Shown piece by piece: positions 1-6,455 of a stretch of DNA of 37,314 nucleotides (position 1 is the first letter of the stretch; every line of letters starts with the position of its first letter). Location: assembly GCF_005930355.1 (NCBI RefSeq), contig NZ_VDBO01000004.1, forward strand, positions 4,509 through 41,822. The letters are read 5' to 3'. The DNA comes from Paenibacillus sinopodophylli. Its GTDB lineage: Bacteria > Bacillota > Bacilli > Paenibacillales > Paenibacillaceae. Under the pieces are notes generated by a model. The model was not told the DNA's origin and ran no database searches. It was given only the letters and a program-made list of their open reading frames with translations. The translations under genes were made by a program, and so were the position numbers.

Positions 1-705
1 TACCGCACTACCGCCTTGCGAATTAAAGGTTACTGTATACTTCGGTATCGCATTCCACTTCGCATATAAAGTGGTATCTGCCGTTACGGTACTGGTTGAG
101 AAATTCCATGCTGTTGCATAACTTGCGTCTCTATACCAACCGGCGAACGTGTAGCCGCTTCGCGTCGGGGCTGTTGGAGCAGCTATCGTTAATCCAGTCT
201 CTACATTAGCAATACTGGTTACCGCACTACCGCCTTGCGAATTAAAGGTTACTGTATACTTCGGTATCGCATTCCACTTCGCATATAAAGTGGTATTTGC
301 GGTTACGGTACTGGTTGAGAAGTTCCACGCTGTTGCGTAGCCTGCGTCCCCATACCAGCCGGCGAACGTATAGCCACTTCGCGTCGGGGCTGTTGGAGCA
401 GCTATCGTTGAACCTTCTACCACATCTATGAGGCTAGCTACAGCGCTCCCTCCTTGCGAATTAAAGGCAACTGTATATTTGAGTATCACATTCCACTTCG
501 CATATAAAGTGGTATCTGCCGTTACGGTACTGGTCGAGAAGTTCCACGCTGTTGCGTAGCCTGCATCCCTATACCAGCCGGCGAACGTATAGCCGCTTCG
601 CGTCGGAGCTGTTGGAGCAGCTATCGTTAATCCATCCTCTACATCAGCAATGCTGGCTACCGCGCTGCCGCCCTGCGAATTAAAAGTAACCGTATATTTC
701 TCTTT
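1..705 (-). repeat. Tandem 219-bp coding repeats (InlB B-type)
   Basis: Three full units plus part of a fourth repeat with an exact 219-bp (73-codon) period; equivalent points lie at 1, 220, 439 and 658. The units nearest the left edge are almost identical in DNA, which indicates recent duplication or gene conversion. They continue outside the window. Confidence 0.95.
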
Positions 706-2187
706 CACTTGAAACGGAGCAGAACGCGCATAGCCTGCATTATTCGTTCCGTCATCAACACGAACAAACAAATACTGAGGACCCGCTGCACTTGGCACAC
801 TAACAGCTGCTCCGCTCACGAATGATGTCCAGCTTGCCTGCTCGCCCGTCCATGCAGGCTGTACGTCGGATGTTGACCATCTGTATCTCTGCGTTACTGG
901 ATGTCCTGAAGGTATGGGGGCGCCTATGATAACGAATGTATGCAAGCTTTCTCCAAACATCGAGCCATTAGGAGAAAAAGTAACTCCAGCGGATAATATA
1001 TTTTGGAACGGTTGGCCACTCGTTATCGAATAATTTAATAGCGTTGAAGGTTCATATCCAAAAAGAGCAGTAATTGAGTTACTTCCGAATGCATTACTTT
1101 TAATTACTGTCGAATTCCCTTCAACAATTACACTTGTTAGCTGATTGTTTTGAAATGCAGAATTCCCAATAGTGACCATTCCGGATGGAATTTTAATATT
1201 TTTCAATAAATTGTTTGCGAATGTATCATCCCCAATGCTCGTTACATTGCTTGGAATCGTAATCGTTGTCAATTTATTGTTCCTGAATGCAGAGTGATCA
1301 ATCGTGGTTAAACTTAACGGAAGAATCACACTTGTTAGTTGATTTGACTCAAAAGCGTTCTGACCAATACTGGTTACACCACTCGGAATCGTCAGGTTCG
1401 TTAGTTTATTATTGTAAAAGGCTGAATTACCAATGCTCGTTACAGTCGATGAGATGCTCACGCTCGTTAACTGATTTGACTCAAAAGCGTTCTGACCAAT
1501 ACTGGTTACACCACTCGGAATCGTCAAATTCGTTAATTGATTGTTTCCGAATGCTGAATTGCCAATGTTCGTAACGCTAGATGGTAGGACGATATTCGTT
1601 AGCAAGTTATTCTCAAACGCATTGCTTAATATTATACTTACGTTATTCGGAAGGCTAACGCTCGTCAATTGATTATTCTTAAAGCTGTAACTGCCAATTG
1701 AGCTCAAGCTGTTAGGTAATGTTAAAGAGGATAATAGGTTATCCTCGAATGCAGCCATACCCAAGCTGTTCAAACTTTCTGATATGTAGACACTACTTAT
1801 GTTATTTCTTGCAAACGCATAGCTTCCTATAGTAGTTACACTATCTGGAATAATCAACGTGGTCAGATTGTTATCAGTAAATGTATTATTACCAATTTCG
1901 ACAAGCGTGTTAGGCATGGTTACAGAAGTTAGTCCACGTTCTCTGAATGCGTCCACATCGATTCTAGTCACCGTATTCCCATCTAGAGAGCTAGGGATAA
2001 CAATGACCTTACTCGATCCATTATAACTATTGATTGCCGCCTTTCCTCCGGAAAGTGCGGTGTACGTATAATCTCCGCTCACAGCCGCGACTGCTTCTTG
2101 GACAATGGCACCAGACCATAAACCTGTAAAAAGCGTAAGGCAGATAAACCATTTCCATATATTTGACTTTATTCTCTTCCCTGTCAT
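1..2187 (-). CDS. Exported leucine-rich-repeat / InlB-repeat surface protein (3' end outside window)
   Basis: The frame is open for 729 codons from the ATG at 2185-2187 to the left edge, so the C-terminus is missing. An AAAGGGAGAG ribosome binding site precedes the ATG. Residues 1-35 form a signal peptide (basic MTGKRIK start, hydrophobic core, AVAA near the cleavage site). Residues 86-371 are 13 tandem 22-residue BspA/LRR_5-type repeats of the pattern LTxLTIPSxVTSIGxxAFxxN. A spacer of about 120 residues follows, then 73-residue InlB B-type (Listeria-Bacteroides) repeats with the core GYTFAGWY and TLYAKWN. Such proteins are usually cell-wall or S-layer attached and mediate binding or adhesion; an SLH or sorting signal could lie beyond the edge. 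The surface role is inferred from the family. The ligand is unknown. Confidence 0.93.
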   Translation of the reverse strand, partial: MTGKRIKSNIWKWFICLTLFTGLWSGAIVQEAVAAVSGDYTYTALSGGKAAINSYNGSSKVIVIPSSLDGNTVTRIDVDAFRERGLTSVTMPNTLVEIGNNTFTDNNLTTLIIPDSVTTIGSYAFARNNISSVYISESLNSLGMAAFEDNLLSSLTLPNSLSSIGSYSFKNNQLTSVSLPNNVSIILSNAFENNLLTNIVLPSSVTNIGNSAFGNNQLTNLTIPSGVTSIGQNAFESNQLTSVSISSTVTSIGNSAFYNNKLTNLTIPSGVTSIGQNAFESNQLTSVILPLSLTTIDHSAFRNNKLTTITIPSNVTSIGDDTFANNLLKNIKIPSGMVTIGNSAFQNNQLTSVIVEGNSTVIKSNAFGSNSITALFGYEPSTLLNYSITSGQPFQNILSAGVTFSPNGSMFGESLHTFVIIGAPIPSGHPVTQRYRWSTSDVQPAWTGEQASWTSFVSGAAVSVPSAAGPQYLFVRVDDGTNNAGYARSAPFQVKEKYTVTFNSQGGSAVASIADVEDGLTIAAPTAPTRSGYTFAGWYRDAGYATAWNFSTSTVTADTTLYAKWNVILKYTVAFNSQGGSAVASLIDVVEGSTIAAPTAPTRSGYTFAGWYGDAGYATAWNFSTSTVTANTTLYAKWNAIPKYTVTFNSQGGSAVTSIANVETGLTIAAPTAPTRSGYTFAGWYRDASYATAWNFSTSTVTADTTLYAKWNAIPKYTVTFNSQGGSAV
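1075..1932 (-). repeat. Thirteen 66-bp coding repeats (BspA-type LRR)
   Basis: Each unit encodes 22 residues. Two units are nearly identical in DNA and start 132 bp apart (1341 and 1473), so every second repeat was copied locally. The last unit at the low-coordinate end is degenerate. Confidence 0.93.
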
Positions 2188-2270
2188 GCAACACTCTCCC
2201 TTTCATTATCAGAAACTAAAATACACCTCATAGAGGTTCACTTCTACTATAAATCGTTTCTGTAAATAAG

Positions 2271-2294
2271 AAACCTACCCAAACAGGTAGGTTT
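2271..2294 (-). terminator. Terminator overlapping the stop codon of the APH-family gene
   Basis: A perfect 9-bp stem (AAACCTACC with GGTAGGTTT) around a 6-base loop is followed on the minus strand by a T-rich run. The stop codon at 2275-2277 lies inside the stem, so the coding end doubles as the terminator. Confidence 0.8.
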
Positions 2295-3087
2295 TCGAAG
2301 TGCCTTGCAGTATCTCCTCAATTATACCTAACAGCCAATCTTGCTCGCCCGGTATATTCTCGCGCAGCCTTGCGGCAGCAACAGGCAACATCCATGCCTC
2401 TACCTCAGCTAATGAAATCCCCGATAGCGCGGTATATTTTTCGATGTAAGCCCGGTGCATCTCATACTGCACCGTTTTAATTCCTTCGCCTGCTATTTCA
2501 GATACAAAGGGCGAGCGCAGCATTAAGCTCGTTCTTGCAACATCACAGGAAGGCTGTCCATTAGTGGCAGTATTCCAGTCGATTACTACGGACGAAGTAT
2601 CTGTCAGCATAATGTTGTCGGGGTGAAAATCGCCATGGCACAGCTGCCCGCCTTCCGGCAAAGCGTCGAGGTATGTGCAAACTCGCTCCATATTCCCCAG
2701 TAGAATCGTGGCGGATTCGCTTATCGCCTGCACCAGCACATCCTTCTGCCGTAGAAGACCTGCACCGCTGCAGCGATGAACTTCAATATGCAATTGGGCC
2801 ATTTCTTCTGAGAATCCTACCGCCTTCTGCGGAGATGCTTGCATTAAGCTAAGCATAGAGGTCCCTGCTATTCTTTCATATAGTAGCCCAAGCATTCCAT
2901 CAACCTCAATCATTTCAATCGGCCTGGGAGACGGTGCACCAGCATCATTAACCGCTTTTGCTAAACACCATTCATGCTTAATCCATTCCTTCTGAACCCA
3001 ATCATAATAGCGTTTTAGAACCTGATCCTGTCCCCATGCATACACCTCGGCCGTCATTCCTTTGCCTATGAGTTCTCGCTTAACCAT
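2275..3087 (-). CDS. APH-family phosphotransferase (aminoglycoside/choline-kinase-like)
   Basis: A 270-residue small-molecule kinase fold. The motif HGDFHPDN is the catalytic loop (Asp as base, Asn for metal) and VIDWN follows as the metal-binding DFG equivalent, as in PF01636. The N-terminus GKGMTAEVYAW resembles the nucleotide-binding strand-loop, and the later QVLKRYY carries a candidate ATP-binding Lys. I chose the ATG at 3087 because AGGGGG lies about 9 bases upstream; a frame extension to 3165 has no such site and overlaps the divergent promoter region. The family phosphorylates aminoglycosides, choline, methylthioribose or homoserine. The substrate cannot be told from this sequence, and there is no resistance-gene context. 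The gene stands alone and is divergent from the leucine dehydrogenase. Confidence 0.9.
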   Translation of the reverse strand: MVKRELIGKGMTAEVYAWGQDQVLKRYYDWVQKEWIKHEWCLAKAVNDAGAPSPRPIEMIEVDGMLGLLYERIAGTSMLSLMQASPQKAVGFSEEMAQLHIEVHRCSGAGLLRQKDVLVQAISESATILLGNMERVCTYLDALPEGGQLCHGDFHPDNIMLTDTSSVVIDWNTATNGQPSCDVARTSLMLRSPFVSEIAGEGIKTVQYEMHRAYIEKYTALSGISLAEVEAWMLPVAAARLRENIPGEQDWLLGIIEEILQGTSKTYLFG

Positions 3088-3108
3088 ATTCGTTAATCCC
3101 CCTATAGA

Positions 3109-3137
3109 TTGATTAATTGTCCTAACAGCCCTTAATA
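3109..3137 (+). promoter_or_regulatory. Possible promoter of the leucine dehydrogenase gene
   Basis: TTGATT at 3109-3114 and TTAATA at 3132-3137 are separated by 17 bases, a weak SigA match. The predicted leader of about 85 nt contains a small inverted repeat (AGCAGG / CCTGCT, around 3188-3213) just before the GAAGGAGGAG ribosome binding site. Confidence 0.35.
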
Positions 3138-3229
3138 ACGCAGGCGCTCTCCTATGTGCCATCAACTGCTGGGCTTGAATATGCTGAGAGCAGGAAGCAC
3201 GACAAACCTGCTTTGAAGGAGGAGTCTAC

Positions 3230-4258
3230 ATGAACCTTATGAATCAAAATTATGAGCAGCTTATCTTCCTCCAAGACCGTTCTATCGGATTTAAAGCTAT
3301 TATCGCCATTGACAGTACGAAGCTTGGACCTGCCCTCGGAGGCTGCCGCATGTGGCATTATGCGAGCGACGAGGCTGCAGTCCTGGATGCGCTTAGGCTT
3401 GCACAAGGCATGACTTATAAATCTGCCGTATCCGGCATTCCCTACGGAGGCGGCAAAGCAGTCATTCTCTCTCACCCCAATCAGGGACCTCGGCAGATGC
3501 TATTTCGGGCTTTAGGCCACAAAATCGATGAGCTGCAAGGCACTTATATTACAGGCATGGATCTAGGAACGACCGTTTCTGATATGGACTGGGTTAGCTT
3601 TGAAACCACCTTCGTTACGGATGTATCCGGCTCGCTCGGCGCAGTGAATGAGCTCACAGCCAAGATGACCGCTTATGGCGTATTTCTAGGCATACAAGCT
3701 TCTCTCAAGCGCGCGTATGGCAGCGAATCCATTCAACACAAAATTATCGCCGTCCAAGGACTCGGAAAAGTAGGCTTCCAGCTTTGCCGTTTTTTGAAAC
3801 ATGCCGGGGCTCATTTGGTTGTATCAGATATTAATCACGCTCGGCTGCGTAAAGCTGTTGAGGAATTTGGAGCAGATCCACGTAAATCTGGTGACATCCT
3901 CTCTACACCCTGCGATGTGTTCTCTCCATGCGCACTCGGCGGCATTCTGAATGACGTTACTATTCCTAAGCTGAACTGTACAATTGTTGCAGGCGCAGCC
4001 AACAACCAGCTCTTGGAAAGCCGACATGGCAAGCTCCTGCATGAGATGGATATTTTATATGCACCCGATTATGTGATTAATGCTGGAGGTATCATCGTAA
4101 CCTCGGTTGAGCTTGAAGGCGGCAATGCCGCTGCAGCGCAACGACATGTTGAACGAATTGGCGATACCTTAACACATGTGTTCAACACATCAGACGCACA
4201 AGGCATATCTACAGCGGCAGCCGCGGATTGGATTGCTGAGCAGCTGCTTGGACTTTAA
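3230..4258 (+). CDS. Leucine dehydrogenase (Glu/Leu/Phe/Val dehydrogenase family)
   Basis: A 342-residue NAD-dependent amino-acid dehydrogenase catalysing reversible oxidative deamination of leucine and other branched-chain amino acids to 2-oxo acids. The N-terminus (YEQLIFLQD, GPALGGCRMW) closely follows bacillar leucine dehydrogenases. Lys64, Lys76 (in GGGKAV) and Asp111 match the known catalytic and substrate-binding Lys68, Lys80 and Asp115 with a constant offset of four. GLGKVG at 176-181 is the dinucleotide-binding turn. GGAGGAG lies just upstream of the ATG. In Bacillus this gene (bcd) sits in the bkd operon for branched fatty-acid precursors; here it is monocistronic between a kinase gene and a strong terminator. 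Phenylalanine or valine preference cannot be excluded by eye. Confidence 0.93.
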   Translation: MNLMNQNYEQLIFLQDRSIGFKAIIAIDSTKLGPALGGCRMWHYASDEAAVLDALRLAQGMTYKSAVSGIPYGGGKAVILSHPNQGPRQMLFRALGHKIDELQGTYITGMDLGTTVSDMDWVSFETTFVTDVSGSLGAVNELTAKMTAYGVFLGIQASLKRAYGSESIQHKIIAVQGLGKVGFQLCRFLKHAGAHLVVSDINHARLRKAVEEFGADPRKSGDILSTPCDVFSPCALGGILNDVTIPKLNCTIVAGAANNQLLESRHGKLLHEMDILYAPDYVINAGGIIVTSVELEGGNAAAAQRHVERIGDTLTHVFNTSDAQGISTAAAADWIAEQLLGL

Positions 4259-4380
4259 TATTCGAAGCCATGCTAATCATCCTGTCATTGCGGCAGCCGC
4301 AAGCAGACCAGTGCTTCCATAGGCTGTCGCCGATGATTCCTACCATCTCTCGGCTTCCAGTCATTTTGTTTACATAATAA

Positions 4381-4436
4381 TCCAAATAAAACAAAGGCTC
4401 AACCCCTAATGGAGTTGAGCCCCTGTTTTATTTGGA
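4381..4436. terminator. Bidirectional terminator between convergent genes
   Basis: A long hairpin has an outer 13-bp stem (TCCAAATAAAACA with TGTTTTATTTGGA) and an inner 8-bp GC-rich stem (GGCTCAAC with GTTGAGCC). T-rich runs follow the GC stem on both strands, so it can stop the leucine dehydrogenase transcript and the opposing oxidoreductase transcript. Confidence 0.85.
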
Positions 4437-4465
4437 TCAAATGAGCTTCTACTATTCGTCAATCA

Positions 4466-5338
4466 TTACGCTTGAAGCGACTGTCTGACGATTTCCTCAA
4501 GCGAAGTGAGTGAGCCAATAAGCGCCTTCAAGTCATTGGAAGTTTGTGACGTTTCTCCATCCGCTACGCTCTGATTGATAGCAGCTACCATGATAGCAAC
4601 GCCCTCAGGTAAGCCTGCCTGGAGAAGAAGTGCTTTCTGCTCGTCGAATGAGATTGGATTGTATACGACTGCCTTGCCCGATACCTTCGCAATAGCTGCT
4701 GCAAGCTCCTCGAAGCTCCAAGTTGTGTTCGCTGCTAAATTGTAAACTTGATTCTCATGTCCTTCTTCCGTTAATACAACCGCGCCTGCAAGCGCTAGAT
4801 CATAGCGGTATGCCGAATGTACTCGTCCTGCTCCCGCATTCGCAACTAGTGCGCCATACTGAACTGCAGCACCTACGCTTTGCGGACTAACAAAAACATC
4901 CGTATATAGTGGGTTTCTTAGGAATGTAAACGGGATGCCTGTCGTGCGGATAATACCTTCTGTAAGGATATGAGTCGTTGCCAAAGATAGCTTAGAGGTC
5001 TCACCGAATGCATATCCGTAATAAGCTATTTGTCCAACCTGTGCATCCTTTGCTGCCTTGGCAACATTCGCATGCTGAAGAATACGAAGCGTTTCGTCAT
5101 GAGCGTCCGGGCTGGGTACGAATAATAGCTTCGACGCACCAGCAAAAGCCTTCTCTAATGATTCACGATCATTATAATCGCCATAGCGCACCTCTACTCC
5201 CAGCTCTGCAAGGGAAGAAGCTTTCTCTACATTTCTTACAACAGCTATAATTTGGCCTGCAGGAACCGCGCGATCAAGCAAATGCTTGATTACGAGACCT
5301 CCGAGTTGTCCAGTAGCACCTGTGATAACAATAGACAT
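4466..5338 (-). CDS. NmrA/QorB-like NAD(P)H:quinone oxidoreductase (atypical SDR)
   Basis: A 290-residue Rossmann protein. The N-terminal GATGQLGG is the NAD(P)-binding turn of atypical SDRs of the NmrA/QOR2 group; the catalytic YxxxK of classical SDRs is not evident, as is usual in this group. The closest recalled relatives are E. coli YtfG (QorB) and Corynebacterium Qor2, which reduce quinones with NAD(P)H in the cytoplasm. GGAAGGGATG supplies the ribosome binding site. The gene is divergent from an HxlR regulator, the same pairing as ytfG/ytfH and qor2/qorR, which supports a redox- or quinone-responsive role. The exact substrate is inferred. Confidence 0.88.
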   Translation of the reverse strand: MSIVITGATGQLGGLVIKHLLDRAVPAGQIIAVVRNVEKASSLAELGVEVRYGDYNDRESLEKAFAGASKLLFVPSPDAHDETLRILQHANVAKAAKDAQVGQIAYYGYAFGETSKLSLATTHILTEGIIRTTGIPFTFLRNPLYTDVFVSPQSVGAAVQYGALVANAGAGRVHSAYRYDLALAGAVVLTEEGHENQVYNLAANTTWSFEELAAAIAKVSGKAVVYNPISFDEQKALLLQAGLPEGVAIMVAAINQSVADGETSQTSNDLKALIGSLTSLEEIVRQSLQA

Positions 5339-5425
5339 GATTATATCATCCCTTCCTATATCGTTTAAAATACCAAGCTGAACACAAAAACGATGTACGG
5401 CTTGGCAATTGTTTGTTAGACTCTA

Positions 5426-5454
5426 AATATATTTGATACTACTAATAATAACAA
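5426..5454 (-). promoter_or_regulatory. Promoter of the quinone oxidoreductase gene
   Basis: On the minus strand TTGTTA (5449-5454) and TATATT (5426-5431) are 17 bases apart, a fair SigA match. The candidate HxlR operator covers its -35 and spacer. A candidate promoter for the regulator (TTGTTA 5413-5418, GATACT 5435-5440 on the plus strand) overlaps the same DNA. Confidence 0.5.
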
Positions 5455-5494
5455 GTACGCTTATTTTTCATATATAGTACTAAAAATCATACTA
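5437..5494. promoter_or_regulatory. Candidate HxlR/DUF24 operators between the divergent genes
   Basis: TACT at 5440 and AGTA at 5454 form one spaced dyad; the palindrome TAGTACTA (5475-5482) and TACTA at 5490-5494 form a second. DUF24 regulators such as YodB, CatR and HypR bind TACT...AGTA dyads. The first dyad overlaps the promoters in both directions, and the second lies just upstream of the hxlR-type start. Confidence 0.5.
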
Positions 5495-5512
5495 TTGGAG
5501 GAATACTCACAC

Positions 5513-5917
5513 ATGGCGAAGTATGGAGAAGATTTCATGAAATGCCCTATGTTCACGGCGCAAAGCCTTATCGGAGGAAAATGGAAGGTTTTTCTTTTAT
5601 GGGCGATGCATGACGGTCCCAAACGATTCAGCGAAATGCAGAGACTTCTGCCGGAGGTAACCCAATCGATGTTGACGAACACACTTCGCGATCTGGAGAA
5701 GGACGGATTGGTTCATCGTGAGGTTTACCGCCAAGTACCCCCTAAGGTTGAATATTCGCTCACTCCAATCGGTGACAAACTAATGCCGATTCTGAAGCTG
5801 CTGCTAGGCTGGGGTACGGAATACATGGAGCATATGGGAACGCTTGACCTCGACAATAGTGGTCTTGATCCTGCCCGCTGGGCTGCTATCAATAAAGGAA
5901 TGCTTGAAATGAGCTAG
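5513..5917 (+). CDS. HxlR (DUF24/MarR-like) redox-sensing transcriptional regulator
   Basis: A 134-residue winged-helix protein. The conserved Cys11 in KCPM starts the HxlR domain, followed by GGKWKVFLLW, the helix-turn-helix region RFSEMQRLLPEVTQSML and the wing. In this family that N-terminal Cys senses quinones, aldehydes or disulfide stress. The frame could begin at a TTG at 5495, but that codon overlaps the TTGGAGGAA ribosome binding site, so the ATG at 5513, 10 bases after GGAGG, is the likely start. Divergence from a quinone oxidoreductase is the arrangement of QorR/Qor2 and YtfH/YtfG. It probably controls that gene and itself through the shared operator region. Confidence 0.92.
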   Translation: MAKYGEDFMKCPMFTAQSLIGGKWKVFLLWAMHDGPKRFSEMQRLLPEVTQSMLTNTLRDLEKDGLVHREVYRQVPPKVEYSLTPIGDKLMPILKLLLGWGTEYMEHMGTLDLDNSGLDPARWAAINKGMLEMS

Positions 5918-6071
5918 CTTGCGCCGTGCAGGTTCCTTCTATTCTCCTCCTATCTATAAACAGAAAGAAAAGGCGGCCATGACCCCTGTAAATGCCGATA
6001 CATCGAAAACAAGCCAATCATAATATACATGAACAGGTTTTTTTTGGAGTAGGAAGGACGCTGAGGCATCT

Positions 6072-6326
6072 ATGGGCTGCTGTATCGGACAGGTCATTAT
6101 TATAAAAAATGAAGGAACCATACTTTTTGGCAATGCCAAAGTATTGGAGACGAGCATAGAAGAGCAAGCTGAGGAAACGGCATCCGGGACTGACCAATCC
6201 GCAACAAGCGAGGAAAATATGGATACGGCTATTGTAACCGGGAAGCGGTCGAGAAAAAAGAAGACGCGCGGGCGCGGGAAGACGGCAGCAGCAGGCTTTA
6301 TTCGCCATCAGAGGAGAAAGCCTTAG
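6072..6326 (+). CDS. Small hypothetical protein, doubtful
   Basis: An 84-residue frame begins MGCCIGQVIIIKNEG and ends in a strongly basic tail (KRSRKKKTRGRGK). A weak GAAGGA lies about 13 bases upstream of the ATG. The N-terminus has a slight resemblance to small spore-germination GerP-type proteins, which often start with a glycine-rich V/I-rich strand, but this is not enough for a call. It sits alone between the HxlR gene and a 95-bp intergenic repeat, and no promoter or terminator was recognised. It may be spurious. Confidence 0.35.
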   Translation: MGCCIGQVIIIKNEGTILFGNAKVLETSIEEQAEETASGTDQSATSEENMDTAIVTGKRSRKKKTRGRGKTAAAGFIRHQRRKP

Positions 6327-6343
6327 CACCAATAACATCCCGC

Positions 6344-6438
6344 AAGGTGAAACGGCCACTGCCGTCCTTTGGCGACGCGGCGCGTTTCATTCCAAGAAAT
6401 ATAGAGAAAGTATAACCTATTGATATACTTTCCTATAC
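6344..6438 (+). repeat. 95-bp dispersed structured repeat, copy 1
   Basis: Aligns without gaps to copies at 26872, 34317 and 34415. It contains the hairpin ACGGC-CACT-GCCGT (6352-6365), the conserved block TCCTTTGGCG, CGTTTCA able to pair back to TGAAACG, and a perfect 9-bp AT-rich hairpin GAAAGTATA / TATACTTTC (6406-6432). It lies between convergent gene ends. Confidence 0.85.
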
Positions 6439-6455
6439 TTGAACAATTGATCGGG

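Noticed and set aside
1..705. Regular repeats as a CRISPR array or satellite
   Set aside because: The 219-bp units are in frame, without unique spacers, and encode a known protein repeat.
1287..1574. Plus-strand 95-codon frame across the leucine-rich repeats
   Set aside because: It is the antisense of the 66-bp coding repeats; its internal repetition only mirrors them, and it has no ribosome binding site.
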